From contig NZ_SKCJ01000001.1 of assembly GCF_005434975.1 (NCBI RefSeq), positions 630,001 to 694,000 on the forward strand: a DNA stretch of 64,000 nucleotides. The letters are read 5' to 3'. This document shows, piece by piece, positions 18,015 through 26,506 of this stretch (its first letter is position 1; every line of letters starts with the position of its first letter). The translations under genes and the position numbers were made by a program. The notes under the pieces are model-generated. The model saw only the letters and a program-made list of their open reading frames with translations. It did no database searches and was not told the origin of the DNA. Origin of the DNA: Parerythrobacter lutipelagi. GTDB lineage: Bacteria > Pseudomonadota > Alphaproteobacteria > Sphingomonadales > Sphingomonadaceae.

Positions 18015-18950
18015 TCAGCGCCACTCCGGTCCGACGATCGGCAAACCGCGCGCTTCGAGCTGGTCGAGCACACCGTCCTGTTCTGCCAGCACGCGCAGCG
18101 GAACCACCGCCAGCGTCACCCCGGCAGCTTCCGCAGAATCGGCGATCATCCCGGTCCACTGGTCGCGGATTTCCTTGCCGACATCGTCATCCGCCCACGG
18201 CCAGCAGGTGCCGAGCGCGATTTCAAGCGGGTTGGCCATCACGGCGGGGATCTCGCGGTTGCGCCAGGCGTCGCCGCGCTGCGCGATGATGCCCTGCCCC
18301 GCTTCAGTCGCGGTCATCGCCGCCTCCAGGCAGGGTATGTGGCTCTTCGGGTCCGCTTCGGCGAGATCGTCGAGCAGGTCTTCGCCGCGAAACCGCTCGG
18401 GCCGTGTAATCGGCACATCGGCGCGGTCGGCGGCCTTGCGCACGATATCGGTCGGATCCTTGGTGGTCTTGTCATCGAAATCGAGCCGCCGCGCGAGCAG
18501 GTCGAAGCCCGACATCAGAAAGCTGCGGCGGTCGTAATCGACGTCGTATTCGGTCTCCAAAGCCGCCAGCCGCGTGCGTTGTTCGGCGCTCAGAAAGTCC
18601 GCCGCAACCTTGCCGTCGGGCAGCTTGGTAATGCGTCCGCCGGCAAAGATGAGCCGGAACACATCGCCCGGCGAGAACTTGGGCAGCGCGCGAATGAAGA
18701 CACGGTCGGCCCCGGCCGCCGCATCCTTCAGCCGGTCCGGCTCCCACGGTGTGCTCTTGGGCACAGCGCTGATCTCGCCGACGAGGATGACAGTGCCGGT
18801 CGGTGTTTCGATTGTCCACATCGGCGCGCCGGAGCGCTGCGCGGTGACCACGATCTCATCCTGCGAGAGTGAGGCTTCCTGCGCGAAGGCGGGCGCCGGG
18901 CAGAGCGAGATTGCGGCCAAAGCCGCTGCGAAACTTGATTTGCGATCCAT
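18015..18950 (-). CDS. TraB/GumN family protein
   Basis: The 311-residue protein has a signal peptide (cleavage after AFAQ near residue 24) and the TraB/GumN pattern: MWTIETPTGTVILVGEISAVP near the start and a C-terminal PLRVLAEQDGVLDQLEARGLPI. The family is thought to be metalloprotease-like, from its conserved GxxH and Glu motifs. Here the usual GTIH-type histidine is replaced (LVGEISA), so catalytic activity is doubtful. A stretch EIVVTAQR after the signal resembles a TonB-box-like sequence. Probably periplasmic; role unknown. Confidence 0.8.
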   Translation of the reverse strand: MDRKSSFAAALAAISLCPAPAFAQEASLSQDEIVVTAQRSGAPMWTIETPTGTVILVGEISAVPKSTPWEPDRLKDAAAGADRVFIRALPKFSPGDVFRLIFAGGRITKLPDGKVAADFLSAEQRTRLAALETEYDVDYDRRSFLMSGFDLLARRLDFDDKTTKDPTDIVRKAADRADVPITRPERFRGEDLLDDLAEADPKSHIPCLEAAMTATEAGQGIIAQRGDAWRNREIPAVMANPLEIALGTCWPWADDDVGKEIRDQWTGMIADSAEAAGVTLAVVPLRVLAEQDGVLDQLEARGLPIVGPEWR

Positions 18951-19227
18951 GACTGCAGCCCTATCGACCGGCGACTAGACGAGTGGTGAACAGGATTTCA
19001 CGGGGTGCGGAGTTGCACCAGAGATCGCTCTCGGCACCTCTGTCATTTGTCGAAAAGCTATTTGAGGCTAATGTTGAAACGACAAATGATTGGAAATACG
19101 CGAGGCGCGAGCCGCATAGAGAAGAAGCTTCACCGATAAAAATTTGACGCATTCTGAAAGCGCTGGCCTTTCACAGTGCGCCAAAAATAATCAGGAATTG
19201 GAACCAAATTATTTTGTGAGCTTCACA

Positions 19228-19770
19228 TCAACCTTCTTCATTTCGATTCTCCTTGGCGAAGCGCTGATGCGCGTAGCCATCGTCTATGCGCCACTGTAAA
19301 GTTTCATCGAGAAACATGCTGCAATTCGAGTTAGTCGCATTTTTATTGGGGATGCGGGTATAAGCAGCATCTTCCGTCGAAAAATCAACACGGATTTCGA
19401 AGTAATTGCATGGTTGGCTCGATGGAGGCCTGCCTCTTTGGAAGGAAGTAAGGCGCACTACGTCTCCATCCCAACTTTCCACACGCAAGTTGTCTTCGTG
19501 GATAAAACTAACGCTATCTTCGCTCAATTGATCGACCGACAACATTCTGCAGTCACCGCTCTTGTAGCAATCAATGCGAAGCATTCCATTGATGGGACGA
19601 TTTTCGCCTTCCCCAATCAAGGATCCCTCTAGCCGAAAACCTTCACCAAAATTGCTCAAAATTTTTGACGGAAACATGATTACTCTGTCTTTGTCATGCT
19701 CGGCGAACCAATAGGTCATGCCAATAGCGCCGAGCAATGCTCCAACGACAAGTGCCACGAATATCTTCAT
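19228..19770 (-). CDS. Hypothetical membrane-anchored protein
   Basis: I do not recognise this 180-residue protein. It starts with a short membrane helix (about residues 2-22, IFVALVVGALLGAIGMTYW), then has a soluble, probably periplasmic part with four cysteines (CYKSGDC, QPCNYF, NSNCSMF). A very good ribosome-binding site (AAAGGAGAAG) lies before the ATG, which supports it being real. Base composition is lower in GC than the genes around it, and gaps of about 280 and 180 bp flank it. It may be a recent acquisition. Confidence 0.65.
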   Translation of the reverse strand: MKIFVALVVGALLGAIGMTYWFAEHDKDRVIMFPSKILSNFGEGFRLEGSLIGEGENRPINGMLRIDCYKSGDCRMLSVDQLSEDSVSFIHEDNLRVESWDGDVVRLTSFQRGRPPSSQPCNYFEIRVDFSTEDAAYTRIPNKNATNSNCSMFLDETLQWRIDDGYAHQRFAKENRNEEG

Positions 19771-19946
19771 GATCTTCTCCTTTTTGCTCGTACCTTAAAT
19801 TGGGTCGAATTCTCCGCAAAAATTTGGCTTGAGGACTGCTCGCGCGCTTCAACTAACACTGTTTGGCCGGAACGATGCCTGCTTCCACGGAAAAGGCGGA
19901 ATACAAAAACTTTCCTACATGGCAAAAATCTGCCTTATCCTGCCGG

Positions 19947-20555
19947 ATGACGCAGACGCAGCGCGCCCCGAACGCATCCTCCGCCGCTCCTCGCCGCATT
20001 CCGCCGTTTCATGCCGTGCCCGGACGGTCGCGGGCAGACGGGTGGACGCCGCTCAGGCAGGCCGAGTTTATCGGTGAGCTGGCGGAGACGCGCTCGGTCG
20101 CTGAAGCCGCGCGGCGCGTCGGGATGACGCGCGAGACGGCCTATCGGCTGCGGCAGCGCAAATGGTCGGAAAGTTTCTGCGCGGCGTGGGATGCGGCCTT
20201 GGGGCGGCCGCCGCTGGCTTTCCGCCCGAAGTTCGCCGGCGCGGGGCTGATGGCGGCGCGGATGGAAAAGCTCGGGCTGCGCGGGCGGGCGCTCGCAATG
20301 GCGACGCCAGAGACGCCGGAGCCGCCAAAGAGGCCGGAGCCAAGTGGAACAGCGGCCGCGCGAAAGGTCACACTTGCCGAATTGCGCTGGCGTTACGAGA
20401 CCGGACTGTGGAGTGTCATCATGCGGCGCGGGAGATATGCGGGTGTCATCCGGAAAGCCGACAATTCCGCGCTTTTGCAGGTGATCGCACTCACCGGAGG
20501 GAACGCGCGGCGCGGCCGGTTCAAGGGCGGTGAAGGCGAAAGGTCACGGGTTTGA
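19947..20555 (+). CDS. Putative DNA-binding protein with helix-turn-helix motif
   Basis: The 202-residue protein has a likely helix-turn-helix at about residues 35-70: TPLRQAEFIGELAETRSV followed by AEAARRVGMTRETAYRLRQR, as in transposase- or terminase-type HTH segments. The rest is Ala/Arg/Pro-rich, with a conserved-looking ELRWRYETGLWSVIMRRGRYAGVIRK near the C-terminus (split about residues 155-182). I placed the start at the ATG at 19947; the frame is open to 19863. The function is unknown; the HTH suggests a regulator, but no partner gene is adjacent. Confidence 0.6.
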   Translation: MTQTQRAPNASSAAPRRIPPFHAVPGRSRADGWTPLRQAEFIGELAETRSVAEAARRVGMTRETAYRLRQRKWSESFCAAWDAALGRPPLAFRPKFAGAGLMAARMEKLGLRGRALAMATPETPEPPKRPEPSGTAAARKVTLAELRWRYETGLWSVIMRRGRYAGVIRKADNSALLQVIALTGGNARRGRFKGGEGERSRV

Positions 20556-20576
20556 AAACACCGTTTCGTGTTCCAC

Positions 20577-21137
20577 TCAAACCTGTGCCAGCGGCCCTTC
20601 GGCAAAGCCCTCGCGGGTGATGGCGTAGACGATGTGGATCACCCGCTTGCCCTGGTACTGGCTGAGATCGGTCCGCCGGGTGCGCTCGGCGCCGATGTTC
20701 TCCAGCGCGGTGCGGCTGCGCCAGTTGGTCTCGCCAACGCGGAAATCGGTCCGCTCGACAAACTGGAAGGCGTGGGTAAGCATCAGCCGCTTCATCTCGT
20801 GGTTCACGCCCTTCCCCCAGTACCGCGGGGCGAGGAAGGTCCAGCCGATCTCGACCGAGCTTTGCTCTTCCGGGTCATCCTCCGCATCGAGCAGGTTCTG
20901 GAAGCGCGAAGATCCGATGATCGCATCCGTCCGCTTGTCTATCACCGCCAGCGCGCCGCCCCTGGCCAGCGCATCATCGAAGAAAGCGCGGAACACGTCT
21001 TCGCGCCAGCGGTCGTGAAACGGGTGCTGTTCCCACACCGCCGGATCCGAGGCGACAGCGTAAAGCGCGTCCCAGTCGTCTGCCGCGAGCGGTCTCAGCA
21101 GCAACCGTTCCCCTTCAAGGACCGGCTGGCGATCCAT
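20577..21137 (-). CDS. GNAT family N-acetyltransferase
   Basis: The 186-residue protein matches RimJ/RimL-type acetyltransferases: ERLLLRPLAADDWDALYAVASDP at the start, GSSRFQNL, EIGWTFLAPRYWGKGVNHEMKRLML (acetyl-CoA loop near 110-130) and ENIGAERTRR. The usual Q/RxxGxG/A loop reads RYWGKGVN. The substrate is unknown. It starts 3 bp after the aminotransferase stop, so the two are co-transcribed. Confidence 0.88.
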   Translation of the reverse strand: MDRQPVLEGERLLLRPLAADDWDALYAVASDPAVWEQHPFHDRWREDVFRAFFDDALARGGALAVIDKRTDAIIGSSRFQNLLDAEDDPEEQSSVEIGWTFLAPRYWGKGVNHEMKRLMLTHAFQFVERTDFRVGETNWRSRTALENIGAERTRRTDLSQYQGKRVIHIVYAITREGFAEGPLAQV

Positions 21138-21140
21138 GGC

Positions 21141-22334
21141 TCAGGCCGCCACCGCTTTGAGCGCGGCGATGAACTTGTCGGTGTTGCCCGCATGCAGCCC
21201 GGCGATGTTGATCCGGCCCGAACCGGCCATGTAAATCGCGTGGTCATCGCGCAAGGCGGCAATCTGCTCCTTGCTCAGCGGCAGCATCGCGAACAGCCCG
21301 TTCTGATCGGCCAGAGCGGCAAGATTGAGCCCCGGCACTTCGTTGTCCGCCGCCGCCAGCCGTTCGCGCACGCGGCGCATGCGGCTGCGCATGTCTTCCA
21401 GCTCGTCGAGCCACATCTGCGTACGGCCCTCGTCCTCCAGCACCATCCGCACCGCTGCGCCGCCATGATCGGGCGGCATCGACCAGCTGGCGCGGGCCAA
21501 CGCGTTGAGGTTGGACAGGATCGGATCGAGCGCCCCTGCATCCTTTGCCAGCACATAGAGTGCGCCAACCCGGTCGCGATACATGCCGAAGTTCTTGTCG
21601 CAGCTATAGGCGACCAGCGCCTCGTCCAGCGCACCGAGCACGCGGCGCACGCCATATGCGTCTTCTTCCAGCCCATGGCCGAGGCCGTGGTAAGCGACAT
21701 CGAGGATCGCGAGCACCGGGCTGTCAGCCAGCGCCGCGGCAATCTGGTCCCACTCCTCATGAGTGTAATCGACGCCGGTCGGGTTGTGGCAGCAGCCGTG
21801 GAGAAGCACCGCATCGCCATCGCGCGCATCGCGGATCGCGCTCAGCACAGCCTTGATGTTTGCCGCGCCTTCCGGCGTTGCATGACCGAATCCGACCAGT
21901 TCGAGATCGAGATCGGACAGTATCTGAGCGTGGTTGGGCCAGCTTGGTGTGCCCATGTGGATGCGGGTCACACCCGCCGCCTTGGCTACCGCCGCTGCCA
22001 GCCGCACCGCGCCGGTCCCGCCGGGCGTCTGCATGCCTTCGATCCGCCCGTCCATCGTGGGGCCGCCCGTCGCCGGATCGCTGCCGAAGATATAGGGCAT
22101 CAGTGCATGGACAAAGCCAAGGTCGCCTTCCGGCCCGAGGTAGCTCTTCGATTGCTGCTCGTCGATCAGCGCCTGTTCGCCCGCCTTGATCGCCTTGAAA
22201 ACCGGCGTTGCGCCTTCGTTGGTGCGATAAACGCCCACCCCGAGGTCGATCTTGTCCGCCCGATCGTCGGCGGCGTACATCTTGATAAGGGCGAGAAGCG
22301 CATCAGGCGCTTGGGCTGTGAGACGGTCGAGCAT
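21141..22334 (-). CDS. Aromatic/aspartate aminotransferase, class I
   Basis: This 397-residue PLP enzyme transfers amino groups between aspartate or aromatic amino acids and 2-oxoacids. Family signposts are KIDLGVGVYRTNEG near residue 28, SYLGPEGDLGF, MQTPGGTGAVRLAAA, HGCCHNPTGVDYT and the Schiff-base lysine in SCDKNFGMYRDRVGAL near residue 246. A C-terminal Arg (SGRINIAG) should bind the substrate carboxylate. It resembles TyrB/AspC closely, but which substrate it prefers cannot be read from the sequence. It is followed by the GNAT gene 3 bp later. Confidence 0.93.
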   Translation of the reverse strand: MLDRLTAQAPDALLALIKMYAADDRADKIDLGVGVYRTNEGATPVFKAIKAGEQALIDEQQSKSYLGPEGDLGFVHALMPYIFGSDPATGGPTMDGRIEGMQTPGGTGAVRLAAAVAKAAGVTRIHMGTPSWPNHAQILSDLDLELVGFGHATPEGAANIKAVLSAIRDARDGDAVLLHGCCHNPTGVDYTHEEWDQIAAALADSPVLAILDVAYHGLGHGLEEDAYGVRRVLGALDEALVAYSCDKNFGMYRDRVGALYVLAKDAGALDPILSNLNALARASWSMPPDHGGAAVRMVLEDEGRTQMWLDELEDMRSRMRRVRERLAAADNEVPGLNLAALADQNGLFAMLPLSKEQIAALRDDHAIYMAGSGRINIAGLHAGNTDKFIAALKAVAA

Positions 22335-22409
22335 GGCGCTCCCTTGCCGAGGGATCGCCAGCGTATCAAGTCCTATCGCCGTTCGTTGACGGCATCATTG
22401 CTTGTGCGA

Positions 22410-23246
22410 CTAGAAGGGCAACCAGCGCTGCTTCTTCGAGAACCTCATGTATCCCGCATTGACGCCGAGCCGCAGACCCGCCCCGACACGGATCGGGATC
22501 AGCACGGTATCGCCGCGCCGCAGATAGCTCGCGGTCATGCCGCCGACCAGATAGGCCTGGCCCTCACCCGCCGGGAATCGCTTGTAGAGCTCTTCGCTGT
22601 CATACAGATTGTAGACCAGCACGAAGGTGTTGCCGGCATTGGCCCCGGCATCGAAACCGATCGACGGGCCGGTCCAGTATACCGGGCGCTGGCCTTCGAC
22701 CTTGTGATAGAGCGTCCCCGAACCGTAGCGCGCGCCGATGATGAACGCCCCGCCGGCTTCACGCCCGACGATGTAGGCGTTGGGCTCGCCCTGCTCTTTG
22801 AGCAGATCCTGGATCATTCGCGCGACGCCTTCAGCGCCTTCACCAAACACGCCTTCGGCTGCGCCGATCAGATCGTCCTGCTTGTAAGTGTCGCCTTGCG
22901 CCGCGGCGACTTCCGGATTGGCGGAAGCCTGGCTGGCAGCTTCGGAAGCATCGCCAGCGGTAACCACCGGGTCGGCCCAGGTCGGCGCCACGTCTGCCCC
23001 GGCGTTACTCTCACCGAAGACATCGTCCACACGGGGCCGCGCGCCATCGTCTGCCGCCTGCGCTGCGGTATCGGCATAGACCGGCTCGTCACCCGGCGCT
23101 TCCATCAGGTCGCCGTCGATGACGGCGCTGGGGTCCACGGTCTCGATGGTCTGTGCGGACACCGGGCTTGCCGCCAGGCACAGGCTGGCGAAGGCGCCGA
23201 TCAGGGCGGTTCTCAGCGTGTTCTGTGTAAGGCTCATAAGCGACAT
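22410..23246 (-). CDS. DUF1134 domain-containing secreted protein
   Basis: The protein of 278 residues has a signal peptide (ending near ASPVSAQ), a low-complexity Ala/Asp-rich region to about residue 120, and then the DUF1134 domain to the end, with GREAGGAFIIGARYGSG, YWTGPSIGFDAGANAGNTF and DTVLIPIRVGAGLRLGVNAGY. The domain resembles YSC84-type lipid-binding proteins and is common in alphaproteobacteria. The start at 23246 has GGAGAGGG upstream; longer frames add only an implausible prefix. Function unknown. Confidence 0.86.
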   Translation of the reverse strand: MSLMSLTQNTLRTALIGAFASLCLAASPVSAQTIETVDPSAVIDGDLMEAPGDEPVYADTAAQAADDGARPRVDDVFGESNAGADVAPTWADPVVTAGDASEAASQASANPEVAAAQGDTYKQDDLIGAAEGVFGEGAEGVARMIQDLLKEQGEPNAYIVGREAGGAFIIGARYGSGTLYHKVEGQRPVYWTGPSIGFDAGANAGNTFVLVYNLYDSEELYKRFPAGEGQAYLVGGMTASYLRRGDTVLIPIRVGAGLRLGVNAGYMRFSKKQRWLPF

Positions 23247-23470
23247 CGACCCTCTCCGTGGGAACAACAGCAATCCATTGCGCAACAGAGGCCCCGGCAC
23301 CTGAACGGGCAATTGCTGCGCGGCCAGACGAATCGAAAATGCGGTGAGTCGAGTCGGATTGCCGGCCAGCGAAGCCTTTGGATCGTCAATCGCGCGGATT
23401 CACGCAAACGCCCCTTGCCGCCCCCGATGCGCCCCGTTATAGCGCGCCCTTCGCAGCCAAGGCTGCGCGC

Positions 23471-23562
23471 GGAGACGTGGGTGAGTGGCTGAAACCAGCT
23501 CCCTGCTAAGGAGCCATACCTCTATCGGGGTATCGAGGGTTCGAATCCCTCCGTCTCCGCCA
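23471..23562 (+). tRNA. tRNA-Ser (anticodon GCU)
   Basis: A full cloverleaf can be drawn. The acceptor stem GGAGACG pairs with CGTCTCC, and the anticodon arm CTCCCTGCTAAGGAG gives anticodon GCT. A long variable arm is typical of serine tRNAs, and the T-arm GAGGGTTCGAATCCCTC is followed by encoded CCA (23560-23562). The type IV secretion operon starts about 300 bp downstream; no integrase lies beside it. Confidence 0.96.
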
Positions 23563-23862
23563 TTTGATTGCTGCAATTGCCTGATGGATCGACTGACAAG
23601 CCTGACTGACCGTTCCGGCGATTGATGGCCCGAGAACAAGTGCCTTGTGCAGAGGCTGGCGCATTGTCCTGGCTGGTTCCATTGAAGGTGCGACAGCCCC
23701 CCGGGGTCAATTCTCGAAGCACCCTTCTGCGCTCGTGTCGGTAGTGGAATTCAAGATACACTTTCGGGATCGAGCGATCGCTCATGGCAACCATGATTGC
23801 TAAACGGGTTGCAAATCGGTCACAATTCCTCACAACCTGTAGGGGATGAGGGGATTCGGCAG
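23563..23862. other. Intergenic leader between tRNA-Ser and the virB operon
   Basis: No gene is supported in these 300 bp. A perfect 12-bp palindrome, GAGCGATCGCTC, lies at 23772-23783. A promoter and perhaps an operator for the virB genes should lie here, but no clear -35/-10 pair could be fixed. No second copy of the tRNA 3' end was noticed by eye. Confidence 0.6.
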
Positions 23863-24150
23863 TTGGCTGAAGAATTGCGCCAGGACACTTTGTTTACCGG
23901 CCTGACCAGACCGCAGATGTTTGCGGGCGTCACCTATTCATACTTCATCATCAACGCCGTCATCGCGGTCGAGCTGTTCCTGATTTTCAAGAGCTGGTGG
24001 GTACTTCTGGCTGCAGTCGCCATCCATGGCTTCGGCATGATCCTGTGTCTGCGCGAACCGCGTTTCGTCGATTTGTGGCTGACACGCGTGCGCAATTGCC
24101 CGCGCGTCAAGAATTACAGTTTGTGGCGATGCAATTCCTACCGGCCCTGA
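23863..24150 (+). CDS. virB3: Type IV secretion protein VirB3
   Basis: The protein of about 95 residues has the VirB3 pattern: a short soluble LFTGLTRPQMFAGVTYSYF start, a hydrophobic hairpin (IINAVIAVELFLIFKSWWVLLAAVAIH) spanning about residues 25-55, and a conserved CLREPRFVDLWL. VirB3 sits in the inner membrane beside VirB4. I chose the TTG at 23863 because homology-like sequence begins there; a TTG at 23797 adds 22 residues. It overlaps virB4 by 22 bases. Confidence 0.85.
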   Translation: MAEELRQDTLFTGLTRPQMFAGVTYSYFIINAVIAVELFLIFKSWWVLLAAVAIHGFGMILCLREPRFVDLWLTRVRNCPRVKNYSLWRCNSYRP

Positions 24151-26504
24151 CCCGTGACCCCAGGACCGTCGCACGCGAAGCGCCGGCAGGTACGCATTTG
24201 CCTTATGCCCGCCATCTGGACGGCCGGACGATCGAGACACGTGACGGGCTGCTGATGCAGACGATCCGTCTGGGCGGTTTGCTGTTCGAAACCGCTGATA
24301 GCGATGAGCTGAACTATCGCGCGGAGTTGCGCGATGCGATGCTCCGCACGCTCGGGTCATCGCGCTTTGCTGTTTACCATCACCTCGTTCGCCGATCGGC
24401 TTTGGTCGATCTCGACCCGATGGAGAACTCCGAATTCTGCGATTATCTCGACACCGCCTGGCGTGACAGGGTCGAAGCCAAATCGCTCTATGTAAATGAA
24501 CTGTTTCTCACAATCGTACGCCGACCGCTTCAGGGCAAAGTGGGGTTCCTCGACCGCGCGCAAGAATGGCTCGGGCGTTCAACCCGGCGCAACGCCGAAC
24601 GGACAGAGACCGACCGGCATGCCTTGTCCAACGCAGTCGCCGCCATGGTTGCAGCGCTCGGGCAGTATGATCCCCATATCTTGTCAGTTTACGAAACTCC
24701 CGAGGGTCAACGCTCGGAACCGCTCGAATTCCTGTCGTGGATGTTCAACCACGATATGCGCCCGATCAAAGTTCCTTCAGGAGAACTAGGGCATTTCATC
24801 CCGGGGCGCCGGATCAGCTTTGGGCGCGAAGCTGTCGAGCTTGCACCGGTCGGTCATCTGGCGCGTAACTTTACAGCGATGGTTTCGATCAAGGATTGGC
24901 CCGGCCGGACAATGCCCGGAATGTTCGACGAACTCAGCCGTCTTCCGTTCGAATTCGATATCAGTCAGAGCTTTGCGTTCGTCGAGCGCGCAGAAGCCTT
25001 GTCGCGGATGAACCTCGTGCTTCGGCGGATGCAGTCCGCAGAAGACGAAGCTCTGTCACTACGAGATGAACTCGTGACAGCCAAGGATGAGGTGGCCGCC
25101 GGGCGTGCTGGCTTCGGCGAACACCACACTACTCTTGCGATCCATGCGACGGATCTCGACACACTCAGCTCGAATGTAGCTGAAGTGCTTGCGCTGATGG
25201 CCGATTTAGGCATCAACGCGGTACGCGAGGACATTGCGATAGAGCCTACCTTTTGGGCGCAGTTTCCAGGTAATTTCAGGTATATCACCCGAAAAGGCCT
25301 GATCTCGACGACCAATTTCGCAAGTTTCGCCTCGCTCCATAATTTTCCTGTCGGAAAGCCGCATGGCAATCACTGGGGCGAGGCCGTGACTCTGTTTGAG
25401 ACCACAGCAGCCGGACCGTATTTCTTCAACTTCCATCAGAACGATCTGGGCAATTTCACCGTTATCGGCCCATCCGGTTCGGGCAAGACAGTGCTGCTCA
25501 ATTTTCTGCTTGCGCAGGCGCAGCGATTTTCGCCGCGCACAATTCTGTTCGACAAGGACCGGGGCGCCGAGCTGTTCGTCCGGGCAATAGGCGGAACATA
25601 CGACCGGCTGGCTTCGGGGCGGCCGAGCGGGCTTAATCCGCTCCAGATCGAAGATACGCCTGAAAATCGTACTTTTCTGCTCGACTGGCTCTCGATTCTG
25701 GCAGGCGGCACGCATCCGAGCGAACTTGATCTGATGCGCGACGCGATCGACACGATTTACCAGCAGCCGCCGGAACGGCGGCGCCTGCGGCATTTCGTGG
25801 AGCTCTTGCGTGGCGGTGACCGGCCCACAAGCGGCGATCTGTATTCGCGTCTGCGCCCATGGTGGGGCGATGGCGAACGGGCCTGGCTGTTCGACAACGC
25901 GCAAGACACCACGGACCTGTCCGAAAAAACCATCGGGTTCGACATGACGGAGATACTCGACGATCCGGCGCTGCGCACCCCGGCCATGCTGTACTTCTTC
26001 CGCAGGGTTGACGAGCGACTCGATGGCAGCCCGTCTATCATCGTCATCGACGAAGGCTGGAAGGCGCTTGATGACGATGTTTTCGTGCAGCGCATAAAGG
26101 ACTGGGAGAAGACCATCCGCAAGCGCAACGGAATTGTCGGATTTGCCACACAGAGCGCGCAGGATGCCTTGGAAAGCCGCATTGCCGCTGCAATCATCGA
26201 GCAGGCGGCGACGCAGATATTCATGATCAATCCCAAGGCGCGCGCAGAAGACTACATCAACGGTTTCGGCCTCTCGCGCCACGAGTTCGACCTTGTTCGA
26301 ACCCTGCCCGATTCCTCGCACTGCTTCCTGATCAAGCACGGCAAGGAAAGCGTCGTGGCCAGACTGGACCTGACGGGTGAGGCCAAGATCCTGACCATCC
26401 TCTCCGGCCGAGAGAGCACAGTGCGATTGTACGACGAGATCGTACAGGAAACCGGGCCCAAGCCTTCTGCCTGGATTGATCTTCTGCTTGAGCGGGCGGC
26501 CTGA
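24129..26504 (+). CDS. virB4: Type IV secretion ATPase VirB4
   Basis: VirB4 is the large ATPase that powers pilus and channel assembly. The product of 791 residues has an N-terminal VirB4/CagE domain (about 20-400), Walker A GPSGSGKT near residues 447-454, and a Walker B region with SIIVIDEGWKALDDD near 636. A conserved FATQSAQDALES follows. The ATG at 24129 overlaps virB3 and begins MQFLPALTRDP; the frame stays open further up but inside virB3. It is followed 2 bp later by virB6. Confidence 0.95.
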   Translation: MQFLPALTRDPRTVAREAPAGTHLPYARHLDGRTIETRDGLLMQTIRLGGLLFETADSDELNYRAELRDAMLRTLGSSRFAVYHHLVRRSALVDLDPMENSEFCDYLDTAWRDRVEAKSLYVNELFLTIVRRPLQGKVGFLDRAQEWLGRSTRRNAERTETDRHALSNAVAAMVAALGQYDPHILSVYETPEGQRSEPLEFLSWMFNHDMRPIKVPSGELGHFIPGRRISFGREAVELAPVGHLARNFTAMVSIKDWPGRTMPGMFDELSRLPFEFDISQSFAFVERAEALSRMNLVLRRMQSAEDEALSLRDELVTAKDEVAAGRAGFGEHHTTLAIHATDLDTLSSNVAEVLALMADLGINAVREDIAIEPTFWAQFPGNFRYITRKGLISTTNFASFASLHNFPVGKPHGNHWGEAVTLFETTAAGPYFFNFHQNDLGNFTVIGPSGSGKTVLLNFLLAQAQRFSPRTILFDKDRGAELFVRAIGGTYDRLASGRPSGLNPLQIEDTPENRTFLLDWLSILAGGTHPSELDLMRDAIDTIYQQPPERRRLRHFVELLRGGDRPTSGDLYSRLRPWWGDGERAWLFDNAQDTTDLSEKTIGFDMTEILDDPALRTPAMLYFFRRVDERLDGSPSIIVIDEGWKALDDDVFVQRIKDWEKTIRKRNGIVGFATQSAQDALESRIAAAIIEQAATQIFMINPKARAEDYINGFGLSRHEFDLVRTLPDSSHCFLIKHGKESVVARLDLTGEAKILTILSGRESTVRLYDEIVQETGPKPSAWIDLLLERAA

Positions 26505-26506
26505 CA

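Noticed and set aside
18961-19152. A 63-codon minus-strand frame between the TraB/GumN and hypothetical genes
   Set aside because: It has no ribosome-binding site, domain or conserved context; the gap is treated as intergenic.
20568-23492. A 974-codon open frame on the plus strand
   Set aside because: It spans the antisense of the GNAT, aminotransferase and DUF1134 genes, all of which have clear families on the other strand.
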